DNA of 64,000 bases from CAWHPS01 sp963831235 (GCA_963831235.1 CAWHPS010000037.1:29844-93843); one strand, 5' to 3'; positions 7,915-16,247 are shown, counted from the first letter of the stretch. Numbers and translations are program-made. The notes: generated by a model not told the origin, from the letters alone.

Positions 7915-9588
7915 ATGCAACAAAAATCTAAATCCCTTGTTCGCCGATATATAGGTGAACTTCCAATACTGCAAGCATGTGCAGCACGTCTGGGTTTTCG
8001 AGAGATTATTGCCCGCTATATAGCTTCTCACGGCAATGAACGGATTGCTGCTGTTGATTCCCTGATGATAATGGTATATAACATTGCCTGTGGCAGACAG
8101 CCAGTGTATGAGCTTGAACATTGGGCGTCTCGGATGGGTAAAAGGATACTTCCCGGTAATGGCTGTGGAACACACATGTTCAATGATGATAGATTTGGCC
8201 GCGCCCTTGATAAGCTATATACCGTGGACAGGGCTTCGCTGACAACAGAAATAGCTGTTGAAACAACTCAAATTGAAAAACTTGAGCATACGCGTGTTCA
8301 TAATGATTCAACAACAGTAAAAGCCTACGGCAAAATAGGTGGCACCACGCATACCGGCTTATTCCTTGCGCGTGGCAATAGCAAAGATCATCGTCCTGAT
8401 CTCAAACAATTGGTATATAGCCTGACTATTTCAGCAGATGGCGCAGTTCCAATTCATTACAAGGCATATCCCGGCAATAGGACTGATGATACAACCCACA
8501 TCGAAACATGGAAAACACTTCGGAAGATTGTCGAAAGAGCAGATTTCCTTTATGTTGCAGACTGCAAGGTTTGTACGGATGAGCAGCTATCTTATATTGT
8601 CAGGAATGGAGGTCGGGTTGTTACGATTATGCCGGATACATGGAAAGAAAGCGGTGAGTTTAAGAATCAACTTCGCCAATGCAAGAAATCCAAGCAAGTA
8701 ATACTTCGCCGCGAGATTGAAAACCATGAAGGTGAGTTTGAGACATTCTCCTGTTTTGTCGGTAAACAGAATACGCACAAGCGGAAATACCGTCTTTTTT
8801 GGATTCATTCGACAGAAAAACGGACTCGTGATAGGCAAGCAAGGGAAGCTGCTTTGCGTAAGACAGAACAGCTTCTTGCTGAACTCAATGGACGATTGAA
8901 TAAACGGAATCTGAAGAAACATGTACAGATAAAAAAGCGAATTCACGAAATATTATCATCCAATGACACTACCAGATTCTTTTCGGTAAATTTAGCTGAG
9001 ACATCATCTATTCATAAGGTTCAAAAAGGCCGTGGCAGGCCGGGACCTGGAACAAAGTTCACCGAATATACAAAGCGATTACTGACTTTGCACTGGAATC
9101 GAAATGATTCCATACTGCATCAGGAACTCAATGTTGATGGGGTCTTCCCAATCTTAAGTACCGATACTTCACTCTCCGCAAAAGACGCATTGCTGGCCTA
9201 TAAATATCAGCCGCGATTGGAAAAAAGGTTTTCCCAGTTTAAAAGTTATCTCAATGCCGCCCCACTGCTGTTTAAAAAGATCGAACGCGTTGAAGCCACT
9301 ATGTTTCTTTACTTTCTGGCGTTAATACTTCAAGCGGTTATAGAGCGACAGGTAAGGAAAATGATGAAACAGGAAGAAATTGATGCCCTACCGATTTATC
9401 CTGAAGATCGGCCTGCTGCTCATCCAACAGCAACAAAGATATTCGCTCTCTTTGAGGGACTTTCTACATATACCGTTAAGCGAGGAACTCATAGCGCAGA
9501 ACACTACCGTGATGAACTAACTCCTGTACAAATTAAGGTGCTTTCGTTATTGGGATTAAATGAAAATGATTATTGGCCTATGAATTAA
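7915..9588 (+). CDS. IS1634-family transposase
   Basis: The 557-residue DDE transposase shows VHNDSTTV (first catalytic Asp), YPGNRTDDTTH followed by ADCKVCTDEQL (second Asp region) and the C-terminal YQPRLEKRF block that holds the catalytic Glu in the Y-R-E-K type signature. Length and order match IS1634-family enzymes. The ATG at 7915 is chosen over a TTG at 7870 because the latter would read through the palindromic control region. No frameshift or stop is visible, so the enzyme is probably functional. Its terminal repeats are 16 bp. Confidence 0.9.
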   Translation: MQQKSKSLVRRYIGELPILQACAARLGFREIIARYIASHGNERIAAVDSLMIMVYNIACGRQPVYELEHWASRMGKRILPGNGCGTHMFNDDRFGRALDKLYTVDRASLTTEIAVETTQIEKLEHTRVHNDSTTVKAYGKIGGTTHTGLFLARGNSKDHRPDLKQLVYSLTISADGAVPIHYKAYPGNRTDDTTHIETWKTLRKIVERADFLYVADCKVCTDEQLSYIVRNGGRVVTIMPDTWKESGEFKNQLRQCKKSKQVILRREIENHEGEFETFSCFVGKQNTHKRKYRLFWIHSTEKRTRDRQAREAALRKTEQLLAELNGRLNKRNLKKHVQIKKRIHEILSSNDTTRFFSVNLAETSSIHKVQKGRGRPGPGTKFTEYTKRLLTLHWNRNDSILHQELNVDGVFPILSTDTSLSAKDALLAYKYQPRLEKRFSQFKSYLNAAPLLFKKIERVEATMFLYFLALILQAVIERQVRKMMKQEEIDALPIYPEDRPAAHPTATKIFALFEGLSTYTVKRGTHSAEHYRDELTPVQIKVLSLLGLNENDYWPMN

Positions 9589-9679
9589 TAAATTATTATT
9601 TTACAAAGTGCAACTAAATAGACAAAAATAGAATTTCATATGTGCGGAAAGTCAGGTTTATATCAACTGAATATGCTTA

Positions 9680-10012
9680 TTATGTATCCTTTTTTTCAAA
9701 CCGCTCGTAGTATCCAAGTAGCTTGCCGTCAATATCTCGAACCCCGACAATCGTTACTTTCTCCTGGTCCTTGTTTACTTTAAGAAAAATCTCATCCTCG
9801 CCACTTAAAAGACGCTGGTGAAGCTGTTTAATTTGATTCACTGAGGATGAATTATGGCAATCAAATATTGACTTGCCAATCATCTCCGCGTACCCACGTT
9901 TTTCGTAGTAGCGGACCCTAGCTGCTTTATTCAGGTAACGGATAATATGGTCGTTATCAACGAATACGATAGGGTGTCTGATACTGTCAAGGATTGCTGT
10001 GCAGAATTCCAT
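9680..10012 (-). CDS. Stand-alone PAS-domain protein
   Basis: The 110-residue protein is essentially one PAS fold: ILDSIRHPIVFVDNDHIIRYLNKAA at the start, a GKSIFDCHN segment at residues 46-54, and a C-terminal ITIVGVRD/GKLLGYYE type strand pair. It resembles the PAS proteins that are annotated as diguanylate-phosphodiesterase or haem/flavin sensors, but no output domain is attached. It may pass a signal to an unlinked partner. It sits just outside the right end of the insertion sequence, so its own 3' neighbour may have been displaced by the insertion. Confidence 0.7.
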   Translation of the reverse strand: MEFCTAILDSIRHPIVFVDNDHIIRYLNKAARVRYYEKRGYAEMIGKSIFDCHNSSSVNQIKQLHQRLLSGEDEIFLKVNKDQEKVTIVGVRDIDGKLLGYYERFEKKDT

Positions 10013-10272
10013 GTCATAGCCTCCTAATATTATGGTAATATAAATTTATATTACTCCCCGATTCTATCTGTAACCCCATTCTATTTCTCTTAGGAGTGAC
10101 ATCTTTTATCCATAGATATTCCCATGTTTCTCTATTTCTACTATATGTGAACTGGATAGGAGGGCTCTTTTTTCAATTGAATTGAAATTGTTCAATAATG
10201 TTTGTGAGATTTCCGGCCCATATCTTGCTATAAATAAACGGGACTATTTAACATTAAGAAAGGATTTCACAA

Positions 10273-10617
10273 ATGGTAAAAAACAAAAAATCAAACAACC
10301 AACCTGCAATTGGAAAAGATGAAAAAACATATCCCGATTATCCGGTCTATCCGCCTGAAGAAGATATCTATAATAAGGGGGAAAAGGTTGATATAGACCC
10401 GGAAGACACATCAAAAATCAAGGAACCCAAGGAGAAAACAGGAAAAAGAAACGAAAAAGACTTTAGTGAAACAAAAACCGGTAGTGATCTTGATGTTCCG
10501 GGTGATGAATTGGATAACCTGCAAGAGGATGTCGGCAACGAAGATGAAGAGAATAATTATTATAGCCTGGGTGGGGATAGGCATGATGATCTTGATGAAG
10601 ATAAGGCCGGGGTTTGA
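10273..10617 (+). CDS. Small acidic low-complexity protein, Bacteroidota type
   Basis: The 114-residue product has no signal peptide or membrane segment and is rich in Asp, Glu and Lys. It contains YPVYPPEEDIYNKGEKV near residue 24, DVPGDELDN near 75 and ENNYYSLGGD near 93. I recognise this arrangement from small hypothetical proteins widespread in Bacteroidota; no function is known to me. AAAGGA lies eight bases before the ATG. Its presence among accessory genes suggests transfer from that phylum, which is inference from recalled family resemblance. Confidence 0.65.
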   Translation: MVKNKKSNNQPAIGKDEKTYPDYPVYPPEEDIYNKGEKVDIDPEDTSKIKEPKEKTGKRNEKDFSETKTGSDLDVPGDELDNLQEDVGNEDEENNYYSLGGDRHDDLDEDKAGV

Positions 10618-10907
10618 TAATTAAACAGGTTTAACACCAGAGACTAATCATAAAATCGCCTTGAATAATTGAACCAGAAATGATTGACTCCCATAAATTA
10701 TAACTAACTTTAGAGTGCCTGCAAGAACCATACCAAATTAAACCCCATCATAATCTGCATTCATCGAAAGAATAAAACGAGTTATTTTAGTTTTAGCAAG
10801 TTGAAAAAGTTACAGTTTCAATAATTATGATTAGCAAATCCGAGAATTTTTTAGTTGATTATTGTAACTATACCTAATTGTAGTGGAAGGTGAAAGAATT
10901 TGGCGGG
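10618..10907. other. Non-coding AT-rich stretch
   Basis: Apart from the HAD remnant that follows it, the gap from 10618 to 11110 holds nothing that I recognise: no ribosome binding site with a plausible frame, no hairpin with a T-run and no direct repeat. Confidence 0.5.
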
Positions 10908-11047
10908 AGAATCTTGTTATCTTTGATTTGTCTTTCCAGTTCAGGCTGTGACATTGCGGATAATATGGACTGCCTATATCTTTTTGAGCTTAAATATTCT
11001 AGTACCATTCTTGCTTTTGGGAACAGATTCGCCTGTTTTACAAATGT
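10908..11047 (-). pseudogene. Remnant of a HAD hydrolase gene
   Basis: About 140 bases align without gaps of note to 5671-5810 inside the HAD hydrolase gene (by eye 85-90% identical, e.g. GACATTGCGGATAATATGGA is shared). It corresponds to the middle of that protein, from the cap to motif II. Both ends stop abruptly, and no start, catalytic motif I or motif IV is present, so it cannot make a working enzyme. Confidence 0.75.
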
Positions 11048-11110
11048 CGGGGCTTGACCCGCAATATACGCAAATTTGTTTCTTGTTTGTCATAACTTAT
11101 TATTAGGAAT

Positions 11111-11509
11111 TCAATAAGTTTCCGCTACTATTTGAGAATTACGATAATCCACAGTGATTCGATTCTTTCGAAATAAATCCAAGCCGATTAACGCATCAAT
11201 ACCCCAGGCTTTCTCAAAACGAGAAACAATAAATTCCGTATTTTGAAATTGATATCCGCAAATGGTGACAGATGATAAAACGATTTTATGATGTTTCTTT
11301 GTTTCTTGATTGGATGGCACGACTATTTCAGCAGGGCCTAAATCAAATAGTCCGATATGACTGAGGAATAAATCTGAAAACTCTGTCCGGGGTGCGCCTG
11401 TATCCAAAATACCAAGTCCGTATCGAACGACCCCTTTGATATCTATTATTTCGAACTCAACATGAATATGGTTCTGCTTACTATCAAACTGGATAAATCG
11501 CTTGTGCAT
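11111..11509 (-). CDS. Retropepsin-like aspartic protease domain protein
   Basis: The protein carries the single-lobe aspartic protease signature LDTGAPRTEFSD (catalytic Asp in DTGA) and a downstream flap/hydrophobic block IDALIGLDLFRKNRITVDY, as in bacterial retropepsin-like proteins that work as dimers. No signal peptide is visible, so it is probably cytoplasmic. I place the start at the ATG at 11509 (132 residues), with AGGA eleven bases upstream; a longer frame opens at 11620 but lies fully inside the upstream partner. The start overlaps the end of that partner by 26 bases, pointing to translational coupling. Substrate is unknown. Confidence 0.65.
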   Translation of the reverse strand: MHKRFIQFDSKQNHIHVEFEIIDIKGVVRYGLGILDTGAPRTEFSDLFLSHIGLFDLGPAEIVVPSNQETKKHHKIVLSSVTICGYQFQNTEFIVSRFEKAWGIDALIGLDLFRKNRITVDYRNSQIVAETY

Positions 11510-11726
11510 GAGATCGCAATCCTGAAAATGTTGACACACCGGTAAATCGGAATGCCGTGGGTTTGTCCAAAGATGGTAGCTGATAAACTTCTTCCTTTTC
11601 CATGGAATGCCGTTCAACAATTCCGGATTTTAATGTCCCATCCTTATCTCTATCAATCTCACTTATTAAAAGCCATTCATTTGGATATTCAAATTTCATT
11701 TCTTCCCATGTTTTTCTTTTATACAT
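11484..11726 (-). CDS. Small conserved partner of the retropepsin-like protein
   Basis: The 80-residue protein (MYKRKTWEEMKFEYPNEW at the start, then IVERHSMEKEEVYQLP and KPTAFRFTG) has no membrane segment. I recall it as a conserved upstream partner of retropepsin-like genes; the molecular role is not known. GGAGG lies eight bases before the ATG at 11726, which is why that start is chosen over a TTG further upstream. Its last codons overlap the retropepsin start. Confidence 0.65.
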   Translation of the reverse strand: MYKRKTWEEMKFEYPNEWLLISEIDRDKDGTLKSGIVERHSMEKEEVYQLPSLDKPTAFRFTGVSTFSGLRSHAQAIYPV

Positions 11727-11993
11727 TAATTGCCTCCGCAACAAGTAAATGAATGTCGCTATTAATATAAAATATTCAGAATCCTATACAAAAGGTCAGC
11801 CTGCTTAATTTCTGACAATTCTTTTTGATGGCGATAATATAGAATATGGGGGTTTCCCATTCCATTCGTACATATTATTGCCGGCAGGCCTGAATATTTA
11901 AATCCTATTACATAAAAATTTATACTCTTTGCAGTGATAAGACGGTGAATTATTATATTTTAACAGTATCAACCCATAACCAAAGGAGTTTTT

Positions 11994-12971
11994 ATGATTC
12001 GAATTGCCATGTTGTTAAGCGCTGTCCTGGTGTCAAGCCTGATGGCCGGCCCTCCCAAAGGTAAACCTGTTGAACCAACCTCTGATGAGGCCAAAAGCCT
12101 TGCCGCAATAAAAGGTAAAATAAAGGGTAAGATCGCCTGGTCTACATCACGTGACGGCAATCATCATATCTATATAATGGACGCTGACGGCGGAAATCAA
12201 ACCCAGCTTACTAAAGGACCCAAGACAGACTGGTTCTCAAGAATTTCGCCTGACGGAAAACAAGTCATATTTACGCGCAGCAAGATGGACTGGACAACAG
12301 AACCTCAGGCTGAAAACCCGAATCTCTGGGACACATGGATTATTAATATTGACGGCACAGGAGAAAAGCTTTTGATCCCGAATTCCGACTGGGCTACATG
12401 GCGTCCTGATGGAAACATGATTGTCTTTTCTCGCGCGGATGAGGTTTATACATTTGATATGGCCGCAAACAAGGAAACAAAAATACTTGACAGCAAGACC
12501 GATGGTTTTGAGAAGGCTGCTACCCTTCAGAACCCTCACCTGTCATTGGACGGAAACTACATGGCAATAACATTGCGCGGCAAGATGCGCGAAACAGGAA
12601 TCTGGAACATGCTGAAAAAGAGCTGGTTCAGGTCAGGCGAAGGCTGTCAGATTAACTGGTTCCCATCAGGCGACCGCGTTGTGAGGGTGAACCCGACCGG
12701 TAACGGCGGCAGCATGATTTACAGCTTCAAGGTAAAAGAGGGAAGGCCTGAAAAAGAAAACATGAGCGCTGACGATCAATCTTTCATGGATTTTCCGGGA
12801 AGGCGCTCCCATGAATATTTCCCTCAAATATCGCCTGACGGCAAATGGATGGTTTGGGGCATTACACAAACCGGCCACGACCATGATATTGCTGATTATG
12901 AAATGTATATCTGGGAAATCGGAACAAAACCCGAAACGAGCGGCACGGCTTACATATCATTCAGGCAATGA
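11994..12971 (+). CDS. Secreted TolB-like beta-propeller protein with a frameshifted end
   Basis: A signal peptide (residues 1-19) precedes a WD40/TolB-like propeller. The repeats are IAWSTSRDGNHHIYIMDADG (residues 44-63), ISPDGKQVIFTRS, WRPDGNMIVFSRA, LSLDGNYMAITLRG and ISPDGKWMVWG. AAAGGAG lies six bases before the ATG. The frame stops at 12971, but in the next frame the sequence reads LTYHSGNDRWPDIWIEK and stops at 13002, which is the normal ending of such propeller proteins. One extra base (or two missing) near 12930-12950 explains this. With the repaired end, the next gene starts six bases later, so this gene heads the thi cluster transcript. Function beyond a protein- or ligand-binding propeller is unknown. 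Confidence 0.75.
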   Translation: MIRIAMLLSAVLVSSLMAGPPKGKPVEPTSDEAKSLAAIKGKIKGKIAWSTSRDGNHHIYIMDADGGNQTQLTKGPKTDWFSRISPDGKQVIFTRSKMDWTTEPQAENPNLWDTWIINIDGTGEKLLIPNSDWATWRPDGNMIVFSRADEVYTFDMAANKETKILDSKTDGFEKAATLQNPHLSLDGNYMAITLRGKMRETGIWNMLKKSWFRSGEGCQINWFPSGDRVVRVNPTGNGGSMIYSFKVKEGRPEKENMSADDQSFMDFPGRRSHEYFPQISPDGKWMVWGITQTGHDHDIADYEMYIWEIGTKPETSGTAYISFRQ

Positions 12972-13007
12972 CCGCTGGCCCGACATCTGGATAGAAAAGT
13001 AATCCGC

Positions 13008-14066
13008 ATGCGCGTTCTTATACTGGGATGTGGCGGGTTTATCGGGTCCCATCTTGTTGAACGCCTCCTCAAGGAGGAGGCGTTCCTTGTTTCAGGGGTT
13101 GACATAAGGTCAGATAAGATAGGTCACCTTATTGGAAAGCCCGGATTTACTCATGTTTCAGGGGATGTATATAATCTGCCGGGACTTGAAGACCTTATTA
13201 AAAGCGCTGATGTTGTTATTTCTCTTACTGCAATTTGCAATCCTTACTTTTATAATAAGATCCCGCTTGAAGTAATAAAAGCCAATTATGATTTTCCAGC
13301 GCAAATAGTTGAACAGTGCGCAAAAAATGGAAAATGGCTTATTCAGTTTTCAACATGCGAGGTTTACGGGAAAACACCGGCCACGTTGTCTTCAAAGCTT
13401 GAAGATACTCCCTTTGTTTTGAATGCTGAAACCTCGCCTATGATTCTAGGATCAGTTCAGATGCAGCGCTGGTCTTATGCATGCGCAAAGCAGCTTCTTG
13501 AGCGGCTCGTTTATTCTTACGGCATGGAAAAGAAGCTGCCTTTCACGATTATCAGGCCGTTTAATTTTATAGGCCCGCGAATGGATTATATACCTGGTGT
13601 TGACGGGGAAGGGGTCCCGCGAGTAATAGCCTGTTTTATGGAAGCACTTATGTTTAACAAACCGCTCAAGCTCGTTGACAAAGGAAAAAGCATGCGCGCA
13701 TTCACGGACATTCGTGATGCAGTGGATGCGATAGTCCTTATGCTTAAAAAACCCGATAAGTCGCAAGGCTGCATATTCAATATAGGCAACCCTCAGAATG
13801 AAATATCCATAAGCGGTCTGGCGGATTTAATGATCAATCTTTATCCGGGACTGTCAAATTCACCTCTGCCGGGTAATTGCAGATCAGTGTCTGTAAGTTC
13901 GGAAGAATTTTACGGGCAGGGTTATGAAGATTCTGACAGGCGAATTCCCGATATAGGGCCTGCAATTGCTCTCTTAGGCTGGACCCCGCGGATATCATTG
14001 AAAGATGCACTTAAGAATACCATGACCGGTTTTATTGATCAATATGTATCTCCAAAACGGATTTAA
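13008..14066 (+). CDS. Extended SDR epimerase/decarboxylase, ArnA-C / UDP-glucuronate decarboxylase-like
   Basis: The 352-residue protein has the NAD-binding GCGGFIGSHL at residues 7-16, a conserved STCEVYG Ser/Thr site near residue 117 and the catalytic YACAK (Y-x3-K). The context QRWSYACAKQLLERL closely resembles the C-terminal half of ArnA and UDP-xylose synthases, followed by the usual RPFNFIGPRMD. Such enzymes oxidise and decarboxylate UDP-glucuronate or epimerise sugar nucleotides; the exact substrate is not determined. It ends two bases before thiS, so it is co-transcribed with the thiazole genes, an unusual partner. The start is crossed by a strong stem-loop at 13059-13085. Confidence 0.8.
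   Translation: MRVLILGCGGFIGSHLVERLLKEEAFLVSGVDIRSDKIGHLIGKPGFTHVSGDVYNLPGLEDLIKSADVVISLTAICNPYFYNKIPLEVIKANYDFPAQIVEQCAKNGKWLIQFSTCEVYGKTPATLSSKLEDTPFVLNAETSPMILGSVQMQRWSYACAKQLLERLVYSYGMEKKLPFTIIRPFNFIGPRMDYIPGVDGEGVPRVIACFMEALMFNKPLKLVDKGKSMRAFTDIRDAVDAIVLMLKKPDKSQGCIFNIGNPQNEISISGLADLMINLYPGLSNSPLPGNCRSVSVSSEEFYGQGYEDSDRRIPDIGPAIALLGWTPRISLKDALKNTMTGFIDQYVSPKRI
13059..13085 (+). other. Perfect 11-bp stem-loop inside the epimerase start region
   Basis: GAACGCCTCCT pairs exactly with AGGAGGCGTTC around a 5-base loop, about 50 bases after the ATG. The right arm contains AGGAGG, a strong Shine-Dalgarno-like site that the stem would mask. In protein sequence it encodes ERLLKEEAF, so the pairing may be chance, but an 11-bp perfect GC-rich stem is notable. 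Confidence 0.55.
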
Positions 14067-14068
14067 AC

Positions 14069-14269
14069 ATGATAATTCATCTTAATGGAAAAATGACCGA
14101 AATTTCACCCTGGGCCACGCTTAATTCTATAATTGAAGAAAGTGGCCTAAAACCAGGACAAGTTGTTATTGAACTGAATCAGGAAATCGTTGATAAAAAG
14201 AAATATGCTGAGGTAAAGCTCCGTGAAAATGATGTAATTGAAATCCTTGAATTTGTCGGGGGTGGTTGA
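14069..14269 (+). CDS. thiS: Sulfur carrier protein ThiS
   Basis: The 66-residue ubiquitin-fold protein (MIIHLNGKMTEI start, ELNQEIVDKKKYAEVKL middle) ends in VGGG, with the Gly-Gly pair that is adenylated and thiocarboxylated. It delivers sulfur to ThiG for thiazole phosphate synthesis. It lies two bases after the epimerase stop and three bases before thiG. An extra glycine follows the usual terminal GG, which is tolerated in some ThiS proteins or may be trimmed; this is the one oddity. ThiF, the activating enzyme, is not in the window. Confidence 0.88.
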   Translation: MIIHLNGKMTEISPWATLNSIIEESGLKPGQVVIELNQEIVDKKKYAEVKLRENDVIEILEFVGGG

Positions 14270-14272
14270 CAA

Positions 14273-15040
14273 ATGGACGAACTTATAATAGCAGGGCAAA
14301 CAATACGATCACGCTTAATAACAGGTTCGGGTAAATACCGTGATGATTCGCTGATCCCCAAAGTCCTTGAAGCAGCTGAGTGCGATATAATAACCGTTGC
14401 CCTGCGGCGGATAGATTTCGAGAAGAAAGATACGAGCATACTGCGACACATACCTGAAGGCAAGATACTGCTTCCCAATACGTCAGGTGCAAGAAACGCC
14501 GAAGAGGCTGTTCGCATTGCCAGGCTTTCACGTGCCATGGGATGCGGGAGCTGGATTAAAATAGAGGTCATAGCTGATCAGAAATATCTGATGCCAGACA
14601 ATATGGAAACGGTTCGAGCATCTGAAGTGCTCGCAAAAGAGGGGTTTCTTGTCATGCCTTACTGTTATCCTGATCTTTCCACGGCCCGCAGGCTTAAGGA
14701 TGCCGGGGCCGTATCCATAATGCCGCTTGGCGCGCCGATTGGATCAGCCAAAGGACTGTTAACACTTGACTTGATAAAAATACTTGTCTCAGAGATTGAT
14801 CTCCCTATTATAGTTGATGCTGGTCTTGGGAGTCCTTCGCATGCAGCGCTCGCAATGGAGATAGGCGCTGCAGCGGTACTGCTGAATACTGCCATAGCGT
14901 CAAGCGAAGATCCTGTTAAGATGGCAGAGGCCTTCAAATTTGCAGTCCGTGCAGGACGACTCGCCCGTTTATCAGGCATGCTTGCCCCATCCGACACTGC
15001 CAGGGCGACATCGCCGCTCACGGGTTTCCTAAACCAATGA
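14273..15040 (+). CDS. thiG: Thiazole synthase ThiG
   Basis: The 255-residue TIM-barrel enzyme condenses deoxyxylulose 5-phosphate, dehydroglycine and ThiS thiocarboxylate to the thiazole phosphate. It shows SRLITGSGKY near the N-terminus, the Schiff-base Lys in WIKIEVI near residue 97, PYCYPD, MPLGAPIGS, and the phosphate-binding IVDAGLGSPSHAA. Length is typical. The stop overlaps the thiH start (ATGA), so the two are coupled. Confidence 0.93.
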   Translation: MDELIIAGQTIRSRLITGSGKYRDDSLIPKVLEAAECDIITVALRRIDFEKKDTSILRHIPEGKILLPNTSGARNAEEAVRIARLSRAMGCGSWIKIEVIADQKYLMPDNMETVRASEVLAKEGFLVMPYCYPDLSTARRLKDAGAVSIMPLGAPIGSAKGLLTLDLIKILVSEIDLPIIVDAGLGSPSHAALAMEIGAAAVLLNTAIASSEDPVKMAEAFKFAVRAGRLARLSGMLAPSDTARATSPLTGFLNQ

Positions 15041-16167
15041 AGAACTCTTTTTACGATTATAGAAAACGTTTTCTTTTGACAGACATAAAATCATACCTTT
15101 CCTCTGTTACTCGTGAGAAGATTGAAAATGTGTTATTGAAGCCCGAACTTGATGTAATGGACTTTCTTGCACTTTTATCGGATGCAGCAGATGATTGCCT
15201 GGAGACCATTGCACAAAAAGCAAGCATGCTGACGCGGATGCATTTCGGCAATTCCGTTTTCATTTTTACGCCTCTTTATATTTCGGATTATTGTGTTAAT
15301 GCATGTCCATATTGCTCATTTTCAGTGCATCAGAAAATTGATCGCACACATCTTACCATCGAAGAAATTGAAGAAGCAGCGAAACGGATAAGCAATAAAG
15401 GCATTCGCCATATACTCATGTTGACAGGCGAGGCGCCTAAAAAAGCAGGGCTTGATTATCTACCAGAAAGCATCGCTGTTTTAAGGAAATATTTTTCCTC
15501 AATAAGCATAGAAATATACCCTCAGAAAGAAAATGAATATTCCGAACTTCTGAAAAGAGGGGCCGAGAGCTTGACGATTTATCAGGAGGTTTACGATGAA
15601 GCAGCTTATGCTGGATATCATAAAAACGGGCCCAAAGCTGATTACAGGTTCAGGCTTGAAGCGCCGGATCGCGGGCTTTTGAGTGGAATGAGGGCTATCA
15701 CTATCGGTGCTTTGTTCGGGCTTAATGATATTGTAAGTGAGGCTTTTTCAATGGCGCTCCATCTTCATTATCTTGAAGAAAATTATCCCTCTGTTGAACT
15801 TAGCGTTTCTCTTCCAAGAATAAGGCCGGTTGTATCAGGTTTTGTGCCGCCATTTATGGTTTCAGACAGATTGTTTGTAAGGATTATGCTTGCGTTTCGG
15901 ATTTTCAAACCACGTGTGGGCATCACCATCTCAACCCGTGAATCAAAGGAATTCAGGAACGCTATTCTTCCAATGGGTGTAACAAAAATGTCAGCAGGGG
16001 TCTCAACCTCAGTCGGTGGCAAAGCTGAGGTGGGGCAATTCGAAATCGCGGATGTCAGAAGTGTCGATGATGTATGCAGTGACCTGCTTAAACAAGGCTA
16101 CCAGCCGGTTATGCATGACTGGAGCCATAAGTTTGCATTCACGGCAGGCCAAAGCGTTTGCTCATAA
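15037..16167 (+). CDS. thiH: 2-iminoacetate synthase ThiH (radical SAM)
   Basis: The 376-residue radical-SAM enzyme cleaves tyrosine to dehydroglycine for the thiazole ring. The CVNACPYC cluster motif (C-x3-C-x2-C) near residue 88 binds the 4Fe-4S centre; GEAPKKAG and the SLPRIRPV block match the ThiH family. Length is normal. The start overlaps the thiG stop by four bases. It is the last gene of the unit; about 80 bases without a visible terminator separate it from the next gene. Confidence 0.93.
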   Translation: MKNSFYDYRKRFLLTDIKSYLSSVTREKIENVLLKPELDVMDFLALLSDAADDCLETIAQKASMLTRMHFGNSVFIFTPLYISDYCVNACPYCSFSVHQKIDRTHLTIEEIEEAAKRISNKGIRHILMLTGEAPKKAGLDYLPESIAVLRKYFSSISIEIYPQKENEYSELLKRGAESLTIYQEVYDEAAYAGYHKNGPKADYRFRLEAPDRGLLSGMRAITIGALFGLNDIVSEAFSMALHLHYLEENYPSVELSVSLPRIRPVVSGFVPPFMVSDRLFVRIMLAFRIFKPRVGITISTRESKEFRNAILPMGVTKMSAGVSTSVGGKAEVGQFEIADVRSVDDVCSDLLKQGYQPVMHDWSHKFAFTAGQSVCS

Positions 16168-16247
16168 TTTTGCTTTGTCAGTATATCTTGAATAACTATA
16201 TTCTTGACTGTAAAGAAATCAGCGTTATTGAACCATACCTCAACACT

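Larger units (their letters stand above)
7415..9655 (+). mobile_element. Complete IS1634-type insertion sequence
   Basis: The element is 2241 bp. Its 16-bp terminal inverted repeats are CTTACTTTCCGCACAT (7415-7430) and the complement of 9640-9655, with one mismatch. The flanks carry an exact 6-bp direct repeat, GTTTAT, at 7409-7414 and 9656-9661, which is the expected target-site duplication. Inside are the transposase (plus strand) and a divergent DUF6788 gene, separated by a palindrome. Intact ends, an intact transposase and a perfect target duplication suggest recent insertion. Confidence 0.92.

Noticed and set aside
10140..10200. Palindrome TTTCAATTGAATTGAAA before the acidic protein
   Set aside because: The symmetry is imperfect and short in a very AT-rich gap; I cannot support an operator.
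11760..14069. TPP riboswitch before the thi genes
   Set aside because: I searched by eye for the CTGAGA and ACCTGAT core parts between 11760 and 11993 and before thiS and saw no such pair.
16158..16247. N-terminal extension of the solute-binding gene
   Set aside because: The earlier start gives residues before the signal peptide and has no binding site; the ATG at 16248 or 16254 fits the secretion signal.
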